Translations under genes and position numbers: made by a program
Part shown: piece after piece, positions 1-5,003 of the stretch
Numbering within the stretch: position 1 is the first letter of the stretch
Layout: every line of letters begins with the position of its first letter
The notes under the pieces: model-generated
Database searches by the model: none
Seen by the model: only the letters and a program-made list of their open reading frames with translations
What the model was told of the DNA's origin: nothing
Assembly: GCA_030597865.1 (NCBI GenBank)
Contig: JAUVQZ010000060.1
Location: forward strand, 1 to 12,919
DNA from: Pseudomonadota bacterium
GTDB taxonomy: Bacteria; Desulfobacterota; Desulfobulbia; Desulfobulbales; SURF-16
DNA length: 12,919 nt
Direction of reading: 5' to 3'

Positions 1-513
1 AGGAAGCTTTTTTACGATCCCTACCTTGTTGAATCGGCAACGATCCGCAAGAGGGTGTTTGAAAGTGTGCGGATGCGCGGCTTAACCCGGCAGGGCCGTT
101 TTCAAAATTTTCTGGTGGACTGTTATGACCGCCTCTGTCTCCATGTCGAGAGCTATCGTAAAAAATATAAGGAAATTGAAGAGGTTCGCGCCGATATTGC
201 CGAAGAGATAAAACTCTTTGAGAAAAAGCATGATATCTCGGCAATTTTGACCTTTCTCCACTCCCTAGGGGCCCAGCCCGTGGCTGGGTCAATGGAACAT
301 GGTCTTGAGACCGGGGTGGCCATGACCATTGCCAGGAAATTGAAGATTGAGGTGCCTGAGGACGTGGAGTACCATCTGCCCGTCCTGCCCCAGCTCCCCT
401 CCTACAGGGAGATTAGGCAGGATCTTGTCGATTTGAGTGACCAGGCCTATGGTCTGCAAAAAGAATCCTTTCTGGTTCTCTTTGCCAATAATTTTTTCAA
501 GCCCCGGGCCTGA
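1..513 (+). CDS. Hypothetical protein, 5'-truncated by window edge
   Basis: The frame is open from base 1 and ends in TGA at 511-513, giving 170 visible residues. The true start lies upstream. A GTG at 55 is possible in principle, but coding-like sequence continues upstream of it (KLFYDPYLVESATIRKRV), so I treat the gene as partial. The visible part is soluble and mostly helical by composition. A charged, coiled-coil-like stretch runs from about residue 50 to 75 (ESYRKKYKEIEEVRADIAEE). No membrane segment, signal or catalytic motif is visible, and I do not recognise the family. It converges on the hydrolase gene with only 26 bp between the stop codons. No hairpin terminator is evident in that gap. 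Confidence 0.75.
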   Translation, partial: RKLFYDPYLVESATIRKRVFESVRMRGLTRQGRFQNFLVDCYDRLCLHVESYRKKYKEIEEVRADIAEEIKLFEKKHDISAILTFLHSLGAQPVAGSMEHGLETGVAMTIARKLKIEVPEDVEYHLPVLPQLPSYREIRQDLVDLSDQAYGLQKESFLVLFANNFFKPRA

Positions 514-539
514 TCCTTTCTCTGAGCCAAAAATGACGG

Positions 540-1364
540 TTAGCGTATCCCGGATTTTTTCTTTCTCAGCTTACCTATCGAATTGATAAAGCGGTCCATC
601 ACGTCATAATACATGGCCCCGGCCACGGTCATGATGGTGTTATGGCCGGCGCCGGGAACGGTCTGGAACTCCTTTTGTATGGCGGCGGATTCGGAGATAA
701 GTTCAGAGGCGTTGGCGAGGGTGATGATCTCGTCGTGTTGGCCATGGATGATGTAGGTGGCCATGGAGATCTCTTTGATCTTGTCCAGGTTATGGAAACC
801 GTCCTCTTCCCTGAGGTGCAATCCATCAACATCAACGCCGATGGTTTTGAGGAGGGGAAGGGTGAGGGCGAAGCCGCTGTCAATGAGCAGGGCATCAACG
901 AGGTCAGGGTGGGCCCATGCCAACTCAAGGGCCGGGGCGCTCCCCAATGATCTGCCCATGACAAGAAGTTTTCCGGTATGACCCTGTTCCTGGCGCCAGG
1001 AACAGACCGCCTCAAGGATGGCATGGCAGTCCGTCATCATGGTGGTTGCTGAAGGGGTTCCTGTTGAGTGGCCGTAGCCTCGGTATTCGGCGGCGATAAA
1101 GGTGATGTCGCGTTCATTATAGATGGCAGCGGCATCGTCATAGTCTGAATTAATCTCGCCGTTGCCGTGGAAAAAAAGCAGGCAGGGGGTCTCAAGATTA
1201 TTGGCGGCAAAAAATCGCAGATGGATTGTGACGCCATCTGCAACCTCAAGATGGATATCCTCACCACCCTCAGGGCAGGACGAGTCAGAGGGCGGGGAGG
1301 GATGAAAGATATGTTCGGAAACGCCGTGCTGGTCGAGTTTGTCATAGGTGTAGGGCGTTGGCAT
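540..1364 (-). CDS. Alpha/beta hydrolase (serine hydrolase superfamily)
   Basis: This cytoplasmic-type alpha/beta hydrolase fold protein has about 274 residues. Visible motifs are the oxyanion-region HGNG (about residue 66), the nucleophile elbow GRSLG (Ser about 139), HGQHDE carrying the acid Asp (about 211), and GAGHN with the catalytic His (about 241). The set and order match small esterases and thioesterase-like hydrolases; the substrate cannot be read. Two in-frame ATGs exist, at 1370 and 1364. AGAGGA abuts the first but lies 6 nt before the second, so I choose 1364. There is no signal peptide. The C-terminus is very basic (KLRKKKSGIR). The gene reads the same way as the HD-GYP gene but is 150 bp away with its own candidate promoter, so it is probably a separate unit. 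Confidence 0.88.
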   Translation of the reverse strand: MPTPYTYDKLDQHGVSEHIFHPSPPSDSSCPEGGEDIHLEVADGVTIHLRFFAANNLETPCLLFFHGNGEINSDYDDAAAIYNERDITFIAAEYRGYGHSTGTPSATTMMTDCHAILEAVCSWRQEQGHTGKLLVMGRSLGSAPALELAWAHPDLVDALLIDSGFALTLPLLKTIGVDVDGLHLREEDGFHNLDKIKEISMATYIIHGQHDEIITLANASELISESAAIQKEFQTVPGAGHNTIMTVAGAMYYDVMDRFINSIGKLRKKKSGIR

Positions 1365-1432
1365 GGGCATTCCTCTTATGATTTATGGAGTTGGTGTGGG
1401 GACTCTTTTTTAGGACAGTGTGGTGTGGCGAT

Positions 1433-1460
1433 ACTATAAGAAAAAACAGGGAATGTTCAA
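1433..1460 (-). promoter_or_regulatory. Candidate sigma-70 promoter for the hydrolase gene
   Basis: Reading leftward, TTGAAC (1460-1455) is followed after 16 nt by TATAGT (1438-1433). The -10 matches consensus at five of six positions and the -35 at four of six. Transcription would begin near 1426, leaving a leader of about 60 nt before the chosen start. This is a motif match only. Confidence 0.45.
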
Positions 1461-1514
1461 GGAGGATTGGTGGGGCGAACAAAAAAAGAGGGGGTGTGAA
1501 GGTGGATGAATGCT

Positions 1515-2717
1515 CTATTGGTAACGCCTTCTGATCGCCTTTAAGACGTCGGTTATCTCAAAAAAGATGTCAACGAGTTCCGGGTCAAAATGTTTGCCAG
1601 CACTGGCCAGGATCTCAGCGTATATGTCCTCATCATCCCAGACCTCCTTGTAGACCCGGGTGGTGGACAGGGCATCATAGACATCGGCCAGGGCCGTGAT
1701 CCGTGCCTCCAGAGGGATTTTATCGCCTTTTAAGGGGGGCAGGTGGGGGGTGCGCTCATCTGATGCCAGATCAAGGGTGCCTGGATAGCCGCTGCCATCC
1801 CATTTTTCATGGTGGTGGAGGGCAATCTCCATGCTCATCCTGTCGAGATCTGAGGTGGTGTTGGCAAAGAGGCGGGCTCCCAGGGTGGTGTGCTGTTTGA
1901 CCTTGGCAAACTCGGTACTGTCCAGGCGACCGGGTTTTTTCAGAATGACATCGGCAATACCGACCTTGCCCACGTCATGGAGCATGGCAGCCAGGCGAAT
2001 CATATCGTGGCGGGACTTGAGCTCCTGGCTGCCCATATTATACCTCAGGGCCCAGCGCCGGAATATCTCAGCGCTGTATGCCCCTACCCTTTGGGCATGG
2101 GCCCCGGTTTCCTTGGGGTCGTGGAGCTCAGACATCTTGACCATCCTGAGGATGAGTTCCCTGTTCATGATACCCCGCTCAATAACAACAGCGGCATTAT
2201 TGGAAAAGAGCTGGAGATAGGTCTGGATCTTTTTTGAAAAAGGGATGGGCTGCTGGTTTTCGTCCTGGGCATTGATGAGCTGCATGACCCCGACAATCTG
2301 GTTGTTAAAGGAGTGTAGGGGGATGGCCAGGATGGAAGCGGTGCGGTAGGAGAATTCTTTGTCAAAGGATGCGTTGAAGGTGCAGGGCAGGTGGCTGGGC
2401 AGATTATAGGCGTCGTCAATGGCAATGATCTCACCGCAAAGGGCAGCATGGCCGACTATGGAGGCGTTGGTGCAGGGTACGGTGAGATTGGTGTACTGGA
2501 CGGCGCGATTGCCTGCCTTACCATAGAGTCTGTCGTTCTGGACCTGGTTGAAGACCAGGCTGTTGCCCTGGGTCAGAAAGATGGATCCGGCATCCGCATT
2601 GGCCAGGCGACGGGCCTCGGTGAGGATACGATCCAGGATCATATCAATATCATTGAGCTGGTTAAGCTCCTTAATGGTATTGAGAATGGATAAAATCACT
2701 TCGTCAGGCTGGTGCAT
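1515..2717 (-). CDS. GAF + HD-GYP domain protein, probable cyclic-di-GMP phosphodiesterase
   Basis: The 400-residue protein has an N-terminal GAF-type sensor domain (about 5-185) and a C-terminal HD-GYP domain (about 190-400). Visible catalytic landmarks are H207 (AHAQRV), the HD pair H247-D248 in LHDVGKVGI, KPGRLD (261-266), H276, HHHE (301-304), the GYP triad (310-312) and the helix ALADVYDAL with D345 and D348. The metal ligands look intact, so hydrolysis of c-di-GMP is expected, with the GAF domain sensing a small ligand or redox state. One oddity is an extra segment of about 15 residues between GYP and GDKIPLEARI, which is usually a short GL.G..IP stretch. There is no membrane segment. 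The start ATG at 2717 has AGGG 6 nt upstream. Confidence 0.93.
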   Translation of the reverse strand: MHQPDEVILSILNTIKELNQLNDIDMILDRILTEARRLANADAGSIFLTQGNSLVFNQVQNDRLYGKAGNRAVQYTNLTVPCTNASIVGHAALCGEIIAIDDAYNLPSHLPCTFNASFDKEFSYRTASILAIPLHSFNNQIVGVMQLINAQDENQQPIPFSKKIQTYLQLFSNNAAVVIERGIMNRELILRMVKMSELHDPKETGAHAQRVGAYSAEIFRRWALRYNMGSQELKSRHDMIRLAAMLHDVGKVGIADVILKKPGRLDSTEFAKVKQHTTLGARLFANTTSDLDRMSMEIALHHHEKWDGSGYPGTLDLASDERTPHLPPLKGDKIPLEARITALADVYDALSTTRVYKEVWDDEDIYAEILASAGKHFDPELVDIFFEITDVLKAIRRRYQ

Positions 2718-2877
2718 AAATACCCTGGGTGGAAAAGGTACAAAAGGGATTGTCGAATTAAATCATCGCCAAATTAAAGGCTAAAGTGAAGAAAAAAAGA
2801 AAGCCAGCAGCGATGATGAGTTGAATTCGAGAACCCTGCACCTGTCAACTCTATGGCCAATTCTTGCATTTATAAAT
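2718..2877. other. Intergenic DNA upstream of the HD-GYP gene
   Basis: This AT-rich non-coding stretch must hold the promoter of the leftward HD-GYP gene. I see no convincing -35/-10 pair and no operator-like palindrome. Short frames crossing it lack ribosome sites and run into the neighbouring repeat. Confidence 0.5.
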
Positions 2878-2943
2878 TTGCCACGGAATCCACAGAAGGC
2901 ACGGAAAGATAAAAGAATGCTTTCTTCAGTGTGTTTCCGAGGT
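2878..2943. repeat. Decayed dispersed inverted-repeat element
   Basis: The left arm (2878-2908) has the CCACGGAATCCACAGAAGGC-type composition of dispersed intergenic repeats common in environmental bacteria, including Desulfobacterota. After a short centre, 2920-2943 (GCTTTCTTCAGTGTGTTTCC, then GAGGTC) looks like a degraded complement of that arm, with several mismatches and indels. It resembles in style the intact element at 12433-12526. Membership in a repeat family is inferred from sequence style. Confidence 0.5.
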
Positions 2944-2973
2944 CAAAAAATCATGAGCGGCGACCTTCAAAAC

Positions 2974-3015
2974 AAAAAAAGGGGTCCTGAACAATGTGCT
3001 CAGGACCCCTTTTTT
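2974..3015 (-). terminator. Strong intrinsic terminator of the sulfur-carrier operon (bidirectional)
   Basis: A perfect 10-bp stem, GGGGTCCTGA (2981-2990) with TCAGGACCCC (3000-3009), has a 9-nt loop. Read leftward the stem is followed by seven T. Read rightward it is followed by six T, so it can stop transcription both ways. It begins 28 nt past the stop of the 58-aa gene and insulates the HD-GYP region from the sulfur operon. Confidence 0.92.
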
Positions 3016-3042
3016 ATGAATAGTACTACCTGGTAAAGCGAT

Positions 3043-3219
3043 CTACCACCAACAGATTGTCTGGTCAGCTTCCCAAACCATATCAACAAGCTTGGCGTAA
3101 TCTGGCGAGTCAACGGCAAGGTTGAACTCGTCATTTTCGCGATCAGCGGATACGATCTCTTTGAGCTTCTTGACATCATCATTGATCTCAGCGGACCGCA
3201 TAACGTGTAAGATTTTCAT
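3043..3219 (-). CDS. 58-residue protein at the end of the sulfur-carrier operon, function unknown
   Basis: The protein starts MKILHVMRSAEINDDVKKLK and ends ADQTICWW before TAG at 3045-3043. GGAG lies 8 nt before the ATG. The strong terminator sits just past the stop, which supports a real last cistron. It is acidic and soluble, with no membrane segment. It has one cysteine (C56), third from the C-terminus and flanked by tryptophans (CWW). The N-terminal strand pattern (KILHVM) resembles the first strand of small Rossmann-like proteins, but the chain is too short for a DsrE fold. Its position suggests one of the conserved hypothetical proteins of YTD-type clusters or an accessory to sulfur transfer. 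I do not recognise the family. Another frame across the same bases (3000-3182) runs through the terminator and is not coding. Confidence 0.8.
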   Translation of the reverse strand: MKILHVMRSAEINDDVKKLKEIVSADRENDEFNLAVDSPDYAKLVDMVWEADQTICWW

Positions 3220-3276
3220 CTTGATAACTCCGTTTTAAGGTTAAGAGGTCTTAGTGCCTTGCTGCAGAAAGACTGA

Positions 3277-3304
3277 CACTCTTTTCAGTACCCCCCTTGA
3301 GGGG
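3277..3304 (-). promoter_or_regulatory. CCCCTCAAGGGG palindrome with conserved flank, in the 58-aa gene leader
   Basis: Read leftward, CCCCTCAAGGGG (3304-3293) is followed by GGTAC, then TGAAAAGAGTG (3287-3277). The same arrangement occurs on the + strand at 12487-12512, ahead of mnmG, with CAT in place of GGTAC and one other mismatch. At this site the arms extend to TACCCC/GGGGTA (3289-3294 and 3301-3306). It may be an operator, an RNA hairpin or a repeat remnant. Confidence 0.4.
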
Positions 3305-3307
3305 TAT

Positions 3308-3336
3308 AAAAAACAAGAAACAAACAAACTTGTTTT
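3308..3336 (-). terminator. Weak A/T-rich hairpin with T-run after DsrE-like B
   Basis: Read leftward, AAAACAAG (3336-3329) pairs with CTTGTTTT (3317-3310) across an 11-nt loop and runs into two further T. The stem is nearly all A/T, so it would be a weak or partial terminator at best. It lies about 56 nt past the DsrE-like B stop codon. Confidence 0.3.
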
Positions 3337-3392
3337 AGAAATGAGATCTTACAGTCACCTCTAAGGCACTTATCCCTTCCACTTTATGTGGG

Positions 3393-3725
3393 TTAGCTTT
3401 TATCAGCTCGCATAATGCCGTAAGGGATGATGTATTCCATCTCACGCATTTTTTGGCCGAGTTCTTCCAGGCTAGTCTGGGTGAGACCAAAATTTTCAGC
3501 GTTACACTCGGGCAGGGTGAAGCAGTCGCCTTCCATGTCACGGAGCCATTCAACGTTTTCCATATGGTACTCTTTCATGTCCTTGTCGCTACAGGAGACA
3601 TCGGTCAAGTCGTTGTACATAACACAGCCATAGGCATACATGTTCTCAACGGCAAGACCAAGGGCGGAACGAATACCATCAAGGGTGTATTCCCTGCTGG
3701 GCATTAAGAATATTACTTTAGACAT
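3393..3725 (-). CDS. DsrE-like small protein B (DsrE/DsrF superfamily)
   Basis: This 110-residue soluble protein opens with a hydrophobic strand (MSKVIFLMPS) and a helix (RSALGLAVENMYAYGC), the usual beta-alpha start of the DsrEFH fold. It has four cysteines: C34 (end of the first helix-strand unit), C45, C68 and C74. One or more could carry persulfide, as in DsrE or TusD-type sulfur acceptors. Which one is active cannot be told, and family assignment rests on size, fold pattern and operon context. AGGAG lies 7 nt before the ATG. The gene starts 11 bp after DsrE-like A stops, so the two are clearly co-transcribed and probably partners, possibly a hetero-oligomer as for DsrEFH and TusBCD. Confidence 0.78.
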   Translation of the reverse strand: MSKVIFLMPSREYTLDGIRSALGLAVENMYAYGCVMYNDLTDVSCSDKDMKEYHMENVEWLRDMEGDCFTLPECNAENFGLTQTSLEELGQKMREMEYIIPYGIMRADKS

Positions 3726-3736
3726 TTGTTCTCTCC

Positions 3737-4054
3737 TTATAAGGTCAGGTAGCAGTCATAGTCTTCGATGATAGCGCCATGCTGAGCCTGGGTGGCCATC
3801 TTGGTGCTGTCAAGACCTTCCGGGATGTCCTCAATGTCGTAGCCAGCCTTCTTGTAGCTGTCCACACAGATGGAAACATCGACACCGTCCATGGCACAAA
3901 GTTTAGGAAACTCCGTGCACTTGACCAGGTGGGTTGCAAACCAGGTAAAGAAAACCTTAACCTTAGCGCCCTTAGCAACGGCAGCTTCGGTAACGCCCAT
4001 GACGTGCCGCATGTGCAGTGGGGATGTAACAAAAATACCAATACTCTTTGCCAT
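3737..4054 (-). CDS. DsrE-like small protein A (DsrE/DsrF superfamily)
   Basis: This 105-residue soluble protein starts MAKSIGIFVTSPLHMRHVMG. It has a beta strand followed by a long Ala/Val-rich helix and a second strand (AKVKVFFTW), typical of the DsrE-like alpha/beta fold. Cysteines are C46, C53, C63 and C101, and those at 46-63 lie in the mid-protein region where DsrE-type proteins carry their persulfide-forming Cys. GGAGG sits 5 nt before the ATG, an excellent ribosome site. It follows tusA after 79 bp that hold a terminator-like hairpin, and precedes DsrE-like B by 11 bp. The expected role is accepting sulfane sulfur from, or passing it to, the adjacent TusA in the cytoplasm. The family call is good; the exact partner is inferred. 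Confidence 0.82.
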   Translation of the reverse strand: MAKSIGIFVTSPLHMRHVMGVTEAAVAKGAKVKVFFTWFATHLVKCTEFPKLCAMDGVDVSICVDSYKKAGYDIEDIPEGLDSTKMATQAQHGAIIEDYDCYLTL

Positions 4055-4069
4055 TTTATCCTCCAGAAT

Positions 4070-4107
4070 AAAAAAGAAAAAAAGGCATATTCTGGGATGA
4101 ATATGCC
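4070..4107 (-). terminator. Terminator-like hairpin inside the operon, after tusA
   Basis: Read leftward, a perfect 9-bp stem GGCATATTC (4107-4099) with GAATATGCC (4092-4084) and a 6-nt loop is followed by T7-C-T6. This is a full intrinsic-terminator architecture, placed between tusA and the DsrE-like genes. Only about 15 bp, mostly ribosome site, separates the T-run from the next ATG, leaving no room for a promoter after it. Partial read-through, giving more tusA than dsrE-like mRNA, is the simplest reading. Confidence 0.82.
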
Positions 4108-4133
4108 GTTAGTAACAGATTGCCGGGGAGCGC

Positions 4134-4391
4134 TTATTGTTTTCTCAGATAGAAACGAATGAACCCGGAATCTTCTTTCTCTCCGAGGTATTCATGGCCT
4201 GAGCGAGAGCACCAGCCGGGAAGGTCGTTACGGGAGCCTGGATCAGTACCGAGGATCTCAAGGATGTCGCCGGTATTGATCTTGTCGATCTCTTTTTTGG
4301 TGCGCAGCAATGGCATGGGGCAGCTCAGTCCCTTGGCGTCCAGGGTGCGGGTTACTTCAAGACCTTCAGGGGCAGTTAAATGATCACTCAT
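4134..4391 (-). CDS. tusA: TusA/SirA-family sulfur carrier protein
   Basis: The 85-residue protein has the hallmark CPMP motif (C24-P27) in LDAKGLSCPMPLLRTKK. C24 is the conserved residue that carries persulfide sulfur in TusA proteins. A second cysteine, C61 (GWCSRSGH), lies where many TusA/YedF-type proteins have a helix. Size and the ILEILGTDPGSRNDLPGW core fit the family. Start: a TTG at 4406 would add five residues, but GGAGG sits 5 nt before the ATG at 4391, which I choose. First gene of the leftward operon and divergent from the YedE-like transporter. The expected role is relaying imported or disproportionation-derived sulfane sulfur to the DsrE-like proteins. The pairing with YedE could also suggest selenium handling, but no selD or selenocysteine gene is in view. 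Confidence 0.95.
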   Translation of the reverse strand: MSDHLTAPEGLEVTRTLDAKGLSCPMPLLRTKKEIDKINTGDILEILGTDPGSRNDLPGWCSRSGHEYLGEKEDSGFIRFYLRKQ

Positions 4392-4430
4392 AGGATCCTC
4401 CGTCAAAAAAAATTGGGTAAATAAACACTG

Positions 4431-4447
4431 AAGCGGCAGGGCCGCTT
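4431..4447 (-). promoter_or_regulatory. Leader hairpin upstream of tusA
   Basis: AAGCGGC (4431-4437) and GCCGCTT (4441-4447) form a perfect 7-bp G/C-rich stem with a 3-nt loop. It lies 40 nt before the tusA ATG and within the predicted transcript. It has no adjacent T-run, so it is a stability or translation-control candidate and not a terminator. Confidence 0.5.
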
Positions 4448-4457
4448 TAACCTCTCA

Positions 4458-4473
4458 TGTACCAGTGGGTACA
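4458..4473. promoter_or_regulatory. Perfect 6-4-6 palindrome, candidate operator
   Basis: TGTACC-AGTG-GGTACA is a perfect inverted repeat at about +20 to +35 of the predicted tusA promoter, a position typical of repressor roadblock operators. No regulator gene is in the window, so the binding protein is unknown. Confidence 0.45.
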
Positions 4474-4499
4474 GGATATAGCGGATTACGAATTTAATT

Positions 4500-4528
4500 T
4501 TTCTAACAGGTATGGGGGGGGGTGTCAA
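4500..4528 (-). promoter_or_regulatory. Near-consensus tusA promoter with poly-C spacer
   Basis: Read leftward, a perfect -35 TTGACA (4528-4523) is followed by exactly 17 nt and then TAGAAA (4505-4500), preceded by TGT (extended -10). Nine consecutive C on this strand (4522-4514) form the first half of the spacer. Transcription should begin near 4493, giving a leader of about 100 nt before tusA. A homopolymer in the spacer makes the spacing, and thus promoter strength, prone to slippage. Confidence 0.65.
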
Positions 4529-4709
4529 GGGATAATGAATAGTGATTCATGTGGGTTGTTCCGGGCAGCCATCTGGACCCTTAAAATCATGGTCTTTTTG
4601 GAGGGGAGGGACGGTTGGCAGGTGTGGAAAATCGCCTTATGGTAACAGGTTAGGTGTTTTTGGGCGCAGGCTTCGCCCGTTAAAAAAAAGACCGTGCAAC
4701 ACATCATTC

Positions 4710-4738
4710 TTGACAAACCAAAGCGCCATGGGTAATCA
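4710..4738 (+). promoter_or_regulatory. Candidate promoter for the YedE-like gene
   Basis: A perfect TTGACA (4710-4715) is followed by 17 nt and a poor -10, TAATCA (4733-4738). The weak -10 and overlapping repeats would suit an activator-dependent promoter. This is a motif match only. Confidence 0.35.
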
Positions 4739-4769
4739 ATCAATATTTATTGAAAGTGCTATGGGCAAT
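4721..4769 (+). repeat. Imperfect tandem 16-bp repeat flanking an inverted repeat
   Basis: AAGCGCCATGGGTAAT (4721-4736) and AAGTGCTATGGGCAAT (4754-4769) match at 13 of 16 positions. Their starts are 33 bp apart, about three helical turns. Between them lies TCAATA-TT-TATTGA (4740-4753). Two same-face protein sites at the promoter are plausible. Confidence 0.45.
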
Positions 4770-5003
4770 TTAGTTAACTAATGGATTTTTCGAATGATTG
4801 GGTATGATTACCTGGTCCTTGGAAATGGCCACCATGGAAAGGGTTTCGAAGGGAAGGAAGTGAACACCGAACGGCGGTTGTTCAGCCCTTTTTTTTGGCC
4901 GCAAAGTTGGCAAATCCACGATCTGCTGGGCCTACGTTGTCATGTTGAGGTTTTGGAGAGAACCGTGGCTAAAGGATCAGCATACTGAGGGAGAGGAGAA
5001 ATT

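Larger units (their letters stand above)
3220..3392 (-). promoter_or_regulatory. Long spacer or leader between DsrE-like B and the 58-aa gene
   Basis: The other two intercistronic gaps of this operon are 11 and 79 bp; this one is 173 bp and holds structure. It contains an A/T-rich hairpin (3310-3336), the palindrome CCCCTTGAGGGG at 3293-3304, and a distant inverted pair AGTGCCTT (3253-3260) with AAGGCACT (3363-3370). The small gene may therefore be separately expressed or post-transcriptionally controlled. I see no clear promoter in it. Confidence 0.45.
4529..5003. promoter_or_regulatory. Control region upstream of the YedE-like gene
   Basis: About 475 bp carry no convincing gene. Short frames at 4457-4645 and 4794-4988 lack ribosome sites and familiar protein sequence. 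Visible elements are a candidate rightward promoter (4710-4738), an imperfect 16-bp direct repeat (4721-4736 and 4754-4769), an inverted repeat TCAATA-TT-TATTGA (4740-4753), and a perfect 12-bp palindrome TTAGTTAACTAA (4770-4781). A 5-bp hairpin GGGCG/CGCCC (4662-4678) has its T-run before and A-run after, the wrong order for a terminator on either strand. If the promoter is right, the YedE-like mRNA has a leader of over 250 nt. Confidence 0.5.

Noticed and set aside
2821..3036. 71-residue rightward frame between the HD-GYP gene and the sulfur operon
   Set aside because: It crosses the dispersed repeat and the terminator hairpin and has no ribosome site.
3000..3182. 60-residue leftward frame through the 58-aa gene
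   Set aside because: It is one base out of the frame that has the ribosome site, it runs into the operon terminator, and its composition (Ser/Arg/Lys/Thr-rich) is that of a shifted reading.
4657..4689. Hairpin GGGCG/CGCCC with flanking T and A runs as a terminator
   Set aside because: On either strand the T-run precedes and the A-run follows the stem, the wrong order for an intrinsic terminator.
4457..4743. Short frames on both strands in the divergent control region (62-79 residues)
   Set aside because: They overlap the tusA promoter and palindrome, lack ribosome sites and have low-complexity or Cys/Trp-odd composition.
4794..4988. 64-residue frame just before the YedE-like gene
   Set aside because: No ribosome site, no recognisable motif, mixed composition without a domain pattern. 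Best read as leader, though a leader peptide cannot be fully excluded.
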